Below, piece after piece: positions 17,916-27,112 of a DNA stretch of 64,000 bases (position 1 is the stretch's first letter; each line of letters begins with the position of its first letter). This DNA is from Enterococcus sp. 9E7_DIV0242. GTDB taxonomy: Bacteria > Bacillota > Bacilli > Lactobacillales > Enterococcaceae. The position numbers and the translations under genes are program-made. The stretch lies in the NCBI RefSeq assembly GCF_002140975.2, contig NZ_CP147247.1, forward strand, positions 682,001 to 746,000, given 5' to 3'. Below the pieces are notes generated by a model. That model saw nothing but the letters and a program-made list of their open reading frames with translations, had not been told where the DNA came from and did not search any database.

Positions 17916-18554
17916 CTATCCCTTCCTCGGTTTAATAAAAAATCTGTACATGATTTCTAGCAAGACGCCAAAAATGAAAATGATCATTGTAAAAGAAAGC
18001 CGGAACCCACTGAACAAGCTCAGGACAATCATCACTAACAATAGGCTATTTTTCCCCGCATTGGGCAAGAAAGAGGCAATTAGCTTTTCGATCAAGGATG
18101 ATTTCTTATAGTGCAATCCGTTGCGCAACAAATTGATAAACAAAAGTCCTTCACAGACAAGCAATACAATGTTTAAACTATAAAAAATGATAGTCAGCGG
18201 GCTATTGATCGTTGAAGCGTACAATGCCGTGAGTGTCAAAAACACTGCAGCTACTAGGCTTCCCCAGATGCGGTACTCGTTCCTAAGTGTGAAACGAAGT
18301 TCCCGAAAGTATGTAGCAGCCAACTTGACTTCCCTGCCCGCTTTTAGCTCACCGATAGCACGAAGTAACGCAAGTAAACTAGGAATAAGCGGCAAACTGA
18401 CCACAAAATACAACGGAAAAAAAATAACTTGAAAATCAATAAAGAAAAAAATTTGAAAAAAGAAACTGTTGGTGATCAAAAAAAGTGTATTAAGCAAAAT
18501 GATGTGATAAACCGTATCAAATATAGTTAATAGCTTACTAATTTTCTCTGTCAT
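17916..18554 (-). CDS. YesL-like (DUF624) membrane protein
   Basis: 212 residues from ATG 18554, which overlaps no gene and lies five bases after the upstream permease stop; AAAGG is nine bases upstream. Several hydrophobic helices (HIILLNTLFLITNSFFFQIFFF, VIFFPLYFVVSLPLIPSLLALL and others) fit the DUF624/YesL family, regularly found next to YesMN-type two-component systems and ABC sugar importers. Its role is unknown; a regulatory or transporter-accessory role is usually guessed. Its presence here supports the YesLMN-like nature of the whole locus. Confidence 0.8.
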   Translation of the reverse strand: MTEKISKLLTIFDTVYHIILLNTLFLITNSFFFQIFFFIDFQVIFFPLYFVVSLPLIPSLLALLRAIGELKAGREVKLAATYFRELRFTLRNEYRIWGSLVAAVFLTLTALYASTINSPLTIIFYSLNIVLLVCEGLLFINLLRNGLHYKKSSLIEKLIASFLPNAGKNSLLLVMIVLSLFSGFRLSFTMIIFIFGVLLEIMYRFFIKPRKG

Positions 18555-18559
18555 AGAAA

Positions 18560-19387
18560 TCAGCCTTTCACTGCACCGGCAGAAATACCACTTACAAAGT
18601 ATTTTTGCAGTAGAGAGAATAGAAGAATCAAAGGTATTGCGCATAAGATACATGCCGCAAAGAGAATACTCCACTGTGCCGGATTCTCTTTATCCCCTAA
18701 AAAGTTCAACATCGTAACCGGTAAACTCATCTCTGATTGCTTGTTAACAAAAATCAGCGGATAGAAATAGTCATTCCAAATCCAAATGCCTTGCGTAATG
18801 ACAACGGAAACAGTTGCCGGAGCCAGCAACGGAAAGACGATTCGGAAAAAACGTGTGAACAAATTTGCCCCATCAAGATAGGCAGATTCTTCGATTTCAA
18901 CAGGAACGGTTCTCATAAAGCCAGTGTAGAGAAATGTTGAAAAAGGAATACTACAGGTGATAAACATGATCATCGGTGTAAAACGTGTGCTTGGAATACC
19001 CAGTGTACTGAAAACCTGGGCAATTGGAATAACGACCATTTGCCCTGGTATGACCAAACCGGAGATAAACAAAATATATAGAAACTTGCTTAATTTTCCA
19101 TTGATTCTCCCCAAAGGATACGCCGCCATCGAAGCCAGCAAGACAACCACGAACACACTTCCTAACGTAGTGATTAAACTATTAAAAAACGATGAGCCAA
19201 AGTTCATCTTTTGAAAAGCCGTTGTGTAGCTTTCCAGAGTAAATGCTGAGAACAATTCCAATGGTGAGGATGTGTCTCCCGGGGCTTTGAAAGAAGTGGA
19301 TAATGCGATAAGAAGTGGAGCCAAAGTAATGATTAGAAATGCGATAATCCCACCATGTATCGCAAGTTTACTAAGTTTATCCTTCAT
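18560..19387 (-). CDS. Carbohydrate ABC transporter permease (MalG type)
   Basis: 275 residues with six predicted membrane helices. The EAA loop that contacts the ATPase is EESAYLDGANLFTRFFRIVFPLLAP. The ATG at 19387 overlaps the stop of the first permease by four bases (ATGA), indicating translational coupling. It forms the translocation pore with the MalF-type partner for the sugar delivered by the lipoprotein encoded upstream. No ATPase gene is present in the operon, so a shared MsmK-like ATPase elsewhere is expected, as is common in Firmicutes. Confidence 0.92.
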   Translation of the reverse strand: MKDKLSKLAIHGGIIAFLIITLAPLLIALSTSFKAPGDTSSPLELFSAFTLESYTTAFQKMNFGSSFFNSLITTLGSVFVVVLLASMAAYPLGRINGKLSKFLYILFISGLVIPGQMVVIPIAQVFSTLGIPSTRFTPMIMFITCSIPFSTFLYTGFMRTVPVEIEESAYLDGANLFTRFFRIVFPLLAPATVSVVITQGIWIWNDYFYPLIFVNKQSEMSLPVTMLNFLGDKENPAQWSILFAACILCAIPLILLFSLLQKYFVSGISAGAVKG

Positions 19388-20331
19388 TCCATTTCCCTCT
19401 CTTTCTTATTCATAACTACCAATAGTATTGCAGTGATCAAAATAATCACCACAAATGAAACAACTGAAAACGCCGCGGCTTTCCCAAACTGCTGCTCTGT
19501 AAAAGCCATCTTATAGATGGAGAACATCAATGTGTTGGTGGAGTCTCCCGGTCCACCATTCGTCATAATGAATGGATAGTCGAAGGACTTTAAGCCATTA
19601 ATGACAGATAAAATAATATTTATTGTGATCGATGGCGCCAACAATGGAATTTTTACATAGCGGATCAGCTGAAGCTCTTTACAACCGTCCATCCTAGCTG
19701 ATTCAAGAACAGAATCATCGATCGTCTGTAAGCCAGCAAGATAAATAATCATTGTCTGTCCGACATTTTTCCAAATATCAACAATGGTGATACCATATAG
19801 CGCTTTGCCATAATCTCCAAGAATGTTGAAGCTGCTGCCATCCATTCCAAAGAAATCCATCACAGAAGCGATCAGCCCTGCTTGTGGCATATATACGTAG
19901 CTCCAGATAAACCCAATAACAATCGCACTGAACAGCGCCGGAATATACGCAGCTGAACGGTAAAAGCCCATCCCCTTTATTTTACTGTTCAATGCAAATG
20001 CCAAAAGTAGTGCTAATACGTTTCCACCAATAACCAGCAATGCCGTATAAATCAATGTATTTTTTATTGAACTTGTTAAGATACCTGATTCAAAAATCGT
20101 AGAAAAATTACTAAACCCGACATTGTTATAATTTTGGTTAAATCCATTAAAATCTGTCACACTGTATGTAAACAACTTTAAAAATGGCCAAATCCAAAAG
20201 ATACCAAAAATGACCAGTGCCGGAATAACAAATAGGAATAATCGGTTATTCATGACTAACGATTGGTTCTTTTTGAAAAAAGAAACGCGACTACGCTTCT
20301 CTACCTTCACTTCTTCATTGCGAAGCTCCAT
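19384..20331 (-). CDS. Carbohydrate ABC transporter permease (MalF type)
   Basis: 315 residues from ATG 20331, chosen over a GTG three codons earlier because the AAAGGGTGG site is then correctly spaced. Six membrane helices and the EAA loop ESARMDGCKELQLIRYVKIPLLAPS are visible. It pairs with the MalG-type permease that overlaps its stop. Between it and the binding-protein gene lies a 164-bp dispersed repeat with strong hairpins, which may lower permease expression relative to the binding protein. Confidence 0.92.
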   Translation of the reverse strand: MELRNEEVKVEKRSRVSFFKKNQSLVMNNRLFLFVIPALVIFGIFWIWPFLKLFTYSVTDFNGFNQNYNNVGFSNFSTIFESGILTSSIKNTLIYTALLVIGGNVLALLLAFALNSKIKGMGFYRSAAYIPALFSAIVIGFIWSYVYMPQAGLIASVMDFFGMDGSSFNILGDYGKALYGITIVDIWKNVGQTMIIYLAGLQTIDDSVLESARMDGCKELQLIRYVKIPLLAPSITINIILSVINGLKSFDYPFIMTNGGPGDSTNTLMFSIYKMAFTEQQFGKAAAFSVVSFVVIILITAILLVVMNKKEREME

Positions 20332-20356
20332 TTTATCCACCCTTTCTTGTTAACGG

Positions 20357-20520
20357 AGGTTGGGACAGAAGCGCTAAGATCAAGCACTAAAACTGACATT
20401 CACGAAAATAGTGCCACAAATTTTTCTGACTTTCGATTTAGTGTCGAAGGAGCTGCTTCTGCCCCACCGTTTATTCGTCTTTAGGTTTAGAGAGCGCACT
20501 GGACTTGAGTTATGTCCCAC
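20357..20520 (-). repeat. Dispersed intergenic repeat, copy A
   Basis: Read on the minus strand, this 164-bp segment matches bases 59787-59951 on the plus strand over its length: shared blocks are GTGGGACATAACTCAA, CGAATAAACGGTGGG, CTTCGACA, AAAAATTTGTG, ATTTTCGTGAAT and CTTCTGTCCCAACCTC. Arms GGGACAGAAGC and GCTTCTGCCCC give a long hairpin. It has no coding capacity and resembles non-autonomous enterococcal repeats. It lies inside an operon, between the binding protein and the first permease. Confidence 0.85.
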
Positions 20521-20577
20521 GCTCGAAGACTCGCCACTCAATATTATTTACTTTTTAGCAAGTCTTCTCTCGCTATT

Positions 20578-21858
20578 TTATTGCTTCAGTTCATCAAATT
20601 TCTTCTGCATTGCTTCCGCCATCTCTTTCGGAGTCACTTTGTCGGTCCCAATCATTTCACTGAATTTCGCCTGCATTTCTGTTTCTGTCCCGGAAGGCCA
20701 AGCTTGGTTACACCAATAGAACGAACGCCCTTCTTCAAATGCCGGAAGTACTTCACTAAATACATCGTTACTCAGTTCAACGCCCTTATATGTGGTAAAA
20801 GAGGTAGCCGTTTGTATCCATGCATCAAATAATTCTGATTCCCCATCTGTCATCTGATTGAATACATCCTTAAGCAGTTCCTTATGCTCACTCTTTGCAC
20901 TCATCGCAAAACCAGCACCCGTAGCTGCCGCAATATATGTCTCACCAGAATCATTTGCCGGTAATCCCATAAAGCCTAAGTCAAAATCCATATTTTCGAA
21001 CGCGGGATAACTGAAGTCGCCATCAAAAATCATCGCTGCTTCTTGATCCTTAAAGGTCTGTTGGGCCTGTGGTTGTCCCAATCCTAATGAATTACTGCTA
21101 ACATAGCCTTTATCATATAATTCCTTATACATCGTAATTGTCTTGATCCACTCCGGATCAGTAAAGCTTGTATCGCCTGTATATAATTTTTCGTCGAATG
21201 CTGCATTTTCAGGATATACTTGATTGGCTGCAACTTGATACATCCCGAACTGAATCATGTAGGAATCCTTGTCGCCCATCACGATAGGCGTCACACCGGC
21301 TGCTTTTAATTTTTCACACGCATCCAAAAATTCTTGCCAATTGGTTGGCAGTTCGATATTATTTTTGCTGAAAATATCTTTGTTGTACCAAGTACCCAAG
21401 ACACCAATTGTGCTGGAAAGCGCGTAAGGCTTACCCTCGTAAGACATATCCTCTTTTCCTTGGTCAACTAGCTTATCCCAATTTTCCAAATCCGATAAAT
21501 CTTCAATATATCCAGCTTTGGCCATTTCCTCTACAGAGCTGGCACTCGCTTTTTTAGGCTGAACAAGAAACAGGTCAGGCGCTTGTCCCGTTGATAGTTT
21601 ACTTTTCAAAGCAGTATAGTATTGATCATCTGGTAACAGTGTGGTTTCAATCGTATAATCAGGGTATTTCTTTTCCACTAATTCTTTAAATGATTCCAGA
21701 AAAACGCCCTGCGTTCCATCTTTTACACCAGATGCCATGACTGTAATTGTCTTGTCACTACTAGCTCCCCCGGAGTCCTCTGTTCCGCCGCCTCCACACG
21801 CCGATAGTAAAAATAATGCTGCCGATGCCGCTAACACTGTACGAAGAATCTTTTTCAT
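20578..21858 (-). CDS. Extracellular sugar-binding lipoprotein of the ABC importer
   Basis: 426 residues. The lipoprotein signal peptide has a clear lipobox (LLSACGGGG), so the mature protein is tethered outside the membrane. The rest fits family 1 extracellular solute-binding proteins: KTITVMASG, then DLFLVQPKKASASSVEEMAKAGYIEDLSD and GVLGTWYNKDIFSKNNIELPTNWQEFLDACEKLKAAG. It captures a carbohydrate for the two permeases downstream. It is divergently transcribed from the two-component system that probably controls it; 111 bases separate the two starts. Confidence 0.92.
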   Translation of the reverse strand: MKKILRTVLAASAALFLLSACGGGGTEDSGGASSDKTITVMASGVKDGTQGVFLESFKELVEKKYPDYTIETTLLPDDQYYTALKSKLSTGQAPDLFLVQPKKASASSVEEMAKAGYIEDLSDLENWDKLVDQGKEDMSYEGKPYALSSTIGVLGTWYNKDIFSKNNIELPTNWQEFLDACEKLKAAGVTPIVMGDKDSYMIQFGMYQVAANQVYPENAAFDEKLYTGDTSFTDPEWIKTITMYKELYDKGYVSSNSLGLGQPQAQQTFKDQEAAMIFDGDFSYPAFENMDFDLGFMGLPANDSGETYIAAATGAGFAMSAKSEHKELLKDVFNQMTDGESELFDAWIQTATSFTTYKGVELSNDVFSEVLPAFEEGRSFYWCNQAWPSGTETEMQAKFSEMIGTDKVTPKEMAEAMQKKFDELKQ

Positions 21859-21969
21859 TTTTTAAGTCCCTCACTTTCTTTATAGTCCTATCATACGCAA
21901 AATGAAGTTATCTTTTTTTGTATTTCGTGGTATACTTTTTTTGGATATTTAACGAACGGGGGACATCAA

Positions 21970-23712
21970 GTGAGCATAAACAGACAATTACGTTTCTCCA
22001 CCTTTTTTATCACAGGATTTGCTTTGCTGTTGATCAGCTTGCTTTCTTATTGGACATTCTTTCAATCTTCCTACAACGAATTGAAAGCGAATACAATCAA
22101 TTCGTTGAATCGAAGTGCTTCTACCATTGAACAACGAATCAATGAACTTGATATCTTAACGGAAAAAGCCCAATTCTTCTCAAAAAATTCCTATGATTTG
22201 ATGTCGGATCTACGTAAATACGCTGTTGGCTCTGACTTTTCCAATGAGGAGCTATTTAACTCTGAGCAAGAGATAAAAGGTATTTTCCGAACATTGATTT
22301 ATCGTATGGATCAGCTAAATTTTCTGGCAATTGCCTTGCCAAATGGACGGATTATTTCGTATTCAAACACACAAAAAGACTTTTCTTACGGCTATGATCC
22401 TCTACAAGCACAATGGTACCAACAAGCACTTGCGGCAAAAGGTGCATTGAATATTTCGGCAATCGAAGATGAATCGATCATTGTCAATGGTGGTGAAGAA
22501 CGAACCCTCCTTTTTTCCAGAGCGATCTATGATTTTTACTCAAAGGAGTTCTTAGGTATCTTTGTTGTGAACTGTGAACCTTCATTTTTTGATTTTATTT
22601 CAAAGGATTTCCCAGATAAAATCAGCGGCTTTCAGCTGATGGACAAACAAAATGACACAATCTTTTACGAGGCGAATCCCATGGTTGATACTCAGCCAAA
22701 GGATATGGTCAGCAAAACGATCAACGCGAACAGGCAACCACTAAAATTATCCGTTTCAGTGGATAATCAAGAATACGTTCAGCTTCTTTGGACCACCTTA
22801 CGGAATATGGCCTTGATTTTTATTGGTATTCTTCTCTTGAGCTTGCTTATTTCCTATCGATTTGCCAATCTCTTTACTGCGCCCATCGTCAAGCTCTCAA
22901 AAATAATGCGCCAGCGCTCTCAAGAAGACATCATTTTTGATACGCAAGATGATGAGCAAAGAAACGATGAAATTGGTATTCTCTATCAGGAATACCAACA
23001 GATGCTTCGAGCAATCAAGCAATATACCCAAGAACAGATCAACTTTGAACAATCCTTACTAAAATCAGAGCTGAATGTCTACAAAAACCAAATCGACTCT
23101 CATTTCCTATACAACACGTTGGAGTCGATCAATTCGTTGGCCGAGATTGAAGAAATTGACGAGATTTCCACAATGACTCTGTCCCTATCTAACATGTTTC
23201 GCTATGCATCAAATGGCTTCGTGAATGAAGCGACCCTTGCTGACGAGTTGCATAACGTGGAGGATTATCTAAATATCCAAGAAATCCGTTTTCAGAAAAA
23301 AATCGACTACTTAGTTATTAATAACAGTGACAATTTACTACAGGCCCATATCCCTAAAGTCATCATTCAACCACTCGTGGAAAATGCGATTTATCATGGC
23401 TTGAGCAAAGGCGGGATCGACGGGAAAATCCGACTATTTATTTCTAAAACGAAGAATACCGTTCTGATTCGAGTGTATGATGATGGTCTGGGGATGGATG
23501 AATATACATTAGCACAAATCACCAACAATCTGGCTGATGCAACAGATATTGTTAGAAAACGAACCAATCATATTGGTTTGATAAATATTGAAGCACGGAT
23601 AAAAAATACGTATGGCAATGACTATGGGTTAGCGATTTTCAGCAAACCAGGACAAGGAACCTTCGTTGAATTGAGATTGCCGATCTTATTGAAAGGAGAA
23701 AACGATGTATAA
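21970..23712 (+). CDS. YesM-like sensor histidine kinase
   Basis: 580 residues from GTG 21970, behind a GGGGGA site. Two membrane helices (LLISLLSYWTFF and MALIFIGILLLSLLISY) flank a large extracellular sensor domain of about 250 residues. A HAMP linker, a His_kinase domain with the phosphoacceptor in DSHFLYNTLESINSLAEIE (His near residue 378), and an ATPase domain (VIIQPLVENAIYHGLSKGG, then DDGLGMD) follow. This is the LytS/YesM architecture used to sense extracellular sugars or binding-protein complexes. Its gene overlaps the response regulator by eight bases. A TATACT -10-like box lies near 21931. Confidence 0.92.
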   Translation: MSINRQLRFSTFFITGFALLLISLLSYWTFFQSSYNELKANTINSLNRSASTIEQRINELDILTEKAQFFSKNSYDLMSDLRKYAVGSDFSNEELFNSEQEIKGIFRTLIYRMDQLNFLAIALPNGRIISYSNTQKDFSYGYDPLQAQWYQQALAAKGALNISAIEDESIIVNGGEERTLLFSRAIYDFYSKEFLGIFVVNCEPSFFDFISKDFPDKISGFQLMDKQNDTIFYEANPMVDTQPKDMVSKTINANRQPLKLSVSVDNQEYVQLLWTTLRNMALIFIGILLLSLLISYRFANLFTAPIVKLSKIMRQRSQEDIIFDTQDDEQRNDEIGILYQEYQQMLRAIKQYTQEQINFEQSLLKSELNVYKNQIDSHFLYNTLESINSLAEIEEIDEISTMTLSLSNMFRYASNGFVNEATLADELHNVEDYLNIQEIRFQKKIDYLVINNSDNLLQAHIPKVIIQPLVENAIYHGLSKGGIDGKIRLFISKTKNTVLIRVYDDGLGMDEYTLAQITNNLADATDIVRKRTNHIGLINIEARIKNTYGNDYGLAIFSKPGQGTFVELRLPILLKGENDV

Positions 23713-25162
23713 TTTTTTACTTGTAGATGATGAAGCATTGATCCGAAAAGGAACATTGAAAAAAATAGAAAAATTGGATTTACCCATTCGTTGTGCAGCT
23801 GAGGCGGCAAACGGAAAAGAAGCGATTGCTCTATTAGAAACCGAGACCATTGACTTCATCATTACAGATATGGACATGCCCGAAATAGATGGTATTGCCC
23901 TACTCGATCATTTAAAAATCAACTTTCCCCTACTCCCAATTATCGTCATAAGTGGGTATGAAAACTTTGACTACGTAAAAAAAGCGTTGCAAGCCAACGC
24001 CATTAATTATATTCTGAAGCCCTTCAGCAAGGAGGATATTTTGAAAGCCCTCAACGAAGCATTAGCGAAACTGGATTCCAGCGTCGCTTCAAAGGAAAAT
24101 GAAGAGGAAATGATTCTCAATACAATTCTTGGTCATAAAACACAGCTGGCTATAAATGCTTTGACTGCTAAAATCAAGCCTGGAAAAAGCTATCTACTCG
24201 TACTAGTATCCCTTAGCGAAAAGGACGCTCTTCCTACGAATGCCATTAAGCAGCTGGCAATTTTTGTTGCTCCAATAAAAGCAGAAGCACAGCTTTTTAT
24301 TGCCGTTATTGAACAAACCAATCTTCCCGCTTTACTTGAACAGGTCGCAGACAATGGCCTGTTAGGTATCAGTAAAGAAGTCATTGATTTTTCGGAGATT
24401 CATCACTATTATCTGCAATGTATCGATGCTCTCAATACTCGAACAGCAACTTCTTCAAATGCAGCGACATTTATAGATGAGTCATTTAAAACAGGAACCT
24501 ACACTTTTGAAAAAACAGCCGAAATAATGTATTTGATTGAAGCTGGAAAAGCGGTGGATCTGCAGGAAAAGCTAACTGAGTATTTTCAGCATCTAATAGA
24601 ATCCCAAAATCCGTCGTTATATACGCTCAAACAGATTGGTCTGTCACTCATTGAAAAATCAAAGAATTTACTAGATGACTTTTATCATACAAAGAGCAAC
24701 TATACGTTTCCCGAAGTCTTTAAGGAAGTGATGGAACAACACTTTATTTTTCCAGAGGTCCTCTCCTACTTCATCAACTTTCTGAGTACAATCGCTAAAG
24801 GAATGGCTTATGAAAAGGTTTATGCATCCAATGATATTATTGAAAATATTCAAACCTATCTGAAAAAACATTATAAAGATCCTATTAATCTCGATTTATT
24901 AGCCGATTTGTTTTACATCAATCAATCCTACCTGTCTTCCCTATTCAAAGAGAGAACAGGCAGCAAATATATCGATTACTTGAATCAATTACGGATTGAG
25001 GAAGCAAAAATAATGCTTAGCAATACAGATAGAAAGTCTGGATTAATTGCAAAATCGGTCGGCTATGAAAACGAAAAATATTTTTTCAGAGTGTTCAAAA
25101 AATATACCAACACAACACCCGAACAGTACCGGCTAGAGCATAAAACAAAGAAAAAAACATAG
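23705..25162 (+). CDS. YesN-like AraC-type response regulator
   Basis: 485 residues starting at ATG 23705 with AAAGGAGAA upstream. The receiver domain shows the acidic pair in LLVDDEA, the phosphoacceptor Asp in FIITDMDMPEIDG and the Lys in YILKPFSKED. A long middle region of unknown fold is followed by a C-terminal AraC DNA-binding domain (NLDLLADLFYINQSYLSSLFKERTGSKYIDYLNQLRIEEAK). It is translationally coupled to the kinase gene and should activate the divergent ABC importer-GH78-ROK operon. Confidence 0.92.
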   Translation: MYNFLLVDDEALIRKGTLKKIEKLDLPIRCAAEAANGKEAIALLETETIDFIITDMDMPEIDGIALLDHLKINFPLLPIIVISGYENFDYVKKALQANAINYILKPFSKEDILKALNEALAKLDSSVASKENEEEMILNTILGHKTQLAINALTAKIKPGKSYLLVLVSLSEKDALPTNAIKQLAIFVAPIKAEAQLFIAVIEQTNLPALLEQVADNGLLGISKEVIDFSEIHHYYLQCIDALNTRTATSSNAATFIDESFKTGTYTFEKTAEIMYLIEAGKAVDLQEKLTEYFQHLIESQNPSLYTLKQIGLSLIEKSKNLLDDFYHTKSNYTFPEVFKEVMEQHFIFPEVLSYFINFLSTIAKGMAYEKVYASNDIIENIQTYLKKHYKDPINLDLLADLFYINQSYLSSLFKERTGSKYIDYLNQLRIEEAKIMLSNTDRKSGLIAKSVGYENEKYFFRVFKKYTNTTPEQYRLEHKTKKKT

Positions 25163-25274
25163 CAGCTCTATGTAAATTTCATTTCTGTAAAATATGCCTA
25201 TCAATTTTGAACAACATTTCCCGGATAATTGTTATATAATTTTACTTGCTAAGAAACCCTTAGTATATGTGTGT

Positions 25275-25309
25275 GGACTCCTTCCTAAGAGGAGTCCTAT
25301 TTATTTTTT
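25275..25309 (+). terminator. Strong terminator downstream of the response regulator
   Basis: GGACTCCT and AGGAGTCC form an 8-bp stem with a seven-base loop, followed by TATTTATTTTTT. It lies 110 bases past the stop at 25162. A TATAAT box at about 25236 suggests it may alternatively end a short independent transcript. Confidence 0.8.
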
Positions 25310-25376
25310 ATAAGAGTTATTTAAAGACGATTTGAAATAACTGACTTACAGCTGTATTTAATAACAGCAAAAAATA

Positions 25377-25430
25377 CTAAGCCAAAAATGAACATCCTTT
25401 TCTTTAATAAAAGATGTTTTTTTGGCTTAG
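25377..25430 (-). terminator. Terminator of the MBL hydrolase operon
   Basis: CTAAGCCAAAAA and TTTTTGGCTTAG pair with an inner ACATC/GATGT helix, making a long hairpin just after the stop at 25449. T-runs exist on both sides, so it could work in both directions and close the region between the converging operons. Confidence 0.75.
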
Positions 25431-25448
25431 TACTACGTATTTAGACTA

Positions 25449-26288
25449 CTAATTCGTTTCACGAATGCCATCTAACAACTGATCATTCCTGTAAGAAATT
25501 TTTGCGTTCTCTTTCGAATAAAACAAGATTTCATTCACACTCTGATTTGTCAAATCGCTTGTCTTCCCAAGTTCAATCAGCTCACTCACACACTCAAGAT
25601 ATTTCTCTACCCATTCAATTGTCAACGGGCTTAGTTGATGCCCCGAGAATAGTCGATACTCAGGTGTCATCGCAGAATGAATGACTTCTAGGCTTTGTTT
25701 GTAAACGTTGATAGTTGTTGCCTCAGCAAAATGCATTAATACGCCCATTTCACAGACCATGTCCCCCGTGTAAATGACCTTTTTATCTACGTCAACCAGA
25801 GAGATACACCCTTGAGTATGTCCCGGTGTCTCAATGACCTTGAGCTTTCGTGTGCCAAGATCAACAACCATTCCCTCAGTTAATGGCTTCAAAGCAACAG
25901 TCTGATTGATCGTTTGAAACTGTTTTATTGCAAAAGCTTCCGCTTTATCCGGATCATTTTGTTTCATTTCTTCATACTGTCGTTTGAAAAATTCTCTTCT
26001 AAATTCTGCTGAGGAATGCAGATGATATAAATCAACGTCTCTCGGATGAAGCATTACCTCTTCAAATTGTTGATCATTACCAATATGATCGATATGACCA
26101 TGCGTATGAATGACCACGATTGGTTTATCCGTTATAAGGCTAACAAATGCTTGTAGAGTCTCCTCTTCAAGACCTGTATCGATCAATGCTGCCTTATGCT
26201 CACCAACAAGAAGATAATTGTGTATGGAAGATTGACCTTCTCCACGAGTGATCAGCCAAGTGTTTTCATCAAGTTCTTTTGCCTTCAC
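25449..26288 (-). CDS. Metallo-beta-lactamase-fold hydrolase
   Basis: 279 residues. The metal-binding motif is HTHGHIDHIGN near residue 60, with further ligands in ETPGHTQGCISL, IYTGDMV and FSGHQ. This is the general glyoxalase II/lactonase-like fold. The start ATG 26288 overlaps the stop of the deacetylase gene by one base, so the two are coupled. Together with the EIIBC and the deacetylase it forms a three-gene operon, and it may hydrolyse an ester or lactone of the imported sugar. The true substrate is unknown. Confidence 0.85.
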   Translation of the reverse strand: MKAKELDENTWLITRGEGQSSIHNYLLVGEHKAALIDTGLEEETLQAFVSLITDKPIVVIHTHGHIDHIGNDQQFEEVMLHPRDVDLYHLHSSAEFRREFFKRQYEEMKQNDPDKAEAFAIKQFQTINQTVALKPLTEGMVVDLGTRKLKVIETPGHTQGCISLVDVDKKVIYTGDMVCEMGVLMHFAEATTINVYKQSLEVIHSAMTPEYRLFSGHQLSPLTIEWVEKYLECVSELIELGKTSDLTNQSVNEILFYSKENAKISYRNDQLLDGIRETN

Positions 26289-27109
26289 TATTCCCCCACC
26301 TCCTGTGATAGCTTAGTAAGATGTTTTTCGGCATAGTCGTAGGAAACACGCATGATTTGGTTTTTATCACACCATTCGTCGAGTTTGCCAGACATCAACA
26401 GCTCATATTCATTTGCTCGATATTTCCCTACCATTCCAATAACTGATTGACTATTAGCAAAGGATAACGCTTCACGACTTGGGGTCATTGGATGCATTAA
26501 AGTCAGTCGATAATCCTCAGTTAAACCCTCAAGCCATTCCGTCCAAAGCTTCAGCCCTACTTCTATCGAAGGATAACTATGCGGCCCTAATTTCTGCTTT
26601 AAATCATACCAATCAAGATGATTGATCAATCCTTTTCTATTCGCCCATTCTTTTAGGATAGGGATTAACTCTGGATAATACATCTCTGGCATCATATGCG
26701 TGTCAAAGTAACTGATTTTTAATCCAAACTTCGTTAATTGATCCAGCTGTGCATTAAATTCTGTTACTACCTCATCAGGATCGATGCTCTGATTTAGCAA
26801 ACCAAATTTAGGTGGAAAAACCCCATTCTCCCCGATCAATGAAGGAATTCGGGACGTATCTGACATTGGGAACCATTTCAGATATGTCCATTCAGCGGTC
26901 AGAGTACCATGCATACCGATTGAAAAATCACGAGTTGGCAAAGACTTTAAAAGCTCTGCTCCTGATTCCATCATCGGGCCAACCGCCATACAGGAGACAT
27001 TTTTAATGTAATCCTTCTCTTTTAACACTTGGTATATCGCCTGATTTGAAGCGTTACTTGATCCAAAATCATCGGATCTGGTGATTAGTTTTGAAATCAT
27101 TCCATTCAC
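26288..27109 (-). CDS. ChbG/YdjC-family carbohydrate deacetylase
   Basis: 273 residues. The family's metal site is visible in the N-terminal LITRSDDFGSSNASNQAI and in IGMHGTLTAEW, followed later by ISYFDTHMMPEMYYPEL. Relatives such as ChbG remove an acetyl group from chitobiose 6-phosphate and similar sugars. The start is either GTG 27109 or ATG 27100; neither has an ideal ribosome binding site, and the gene starts only a few bases after the EIIBC stop, so coupling is likely. It suggests that the PTS brings in an N- or O-acetylated sugar. Confidence 0.85.
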   Translation of the reverse strand: MNGMISKLITRSDDFGSSNASNQAIYQVLKEKDYIKNVSCMAVGPMMESGAELLKSLPTRDFSIGMHGTLTAEWTYLKWFPMSDTSRIPSLIGENGVFPPKFGLLNQSIDPDEVVTEFNAQLDQLTKFGLKISYFDTHMMPEMYYPELIPILKEWANRKGLINHLDWYDLKQKLGPHSYPSIEVGLKLWTEWLEGLTEDYRLTLMHPMTPSREALSFANSQSVIGMVGKYRANEYELLMSGKLDEWCDKNQIMRVSYDYAEKHLTKLSQEVGE

Positions 27110-27112
27110 TAC

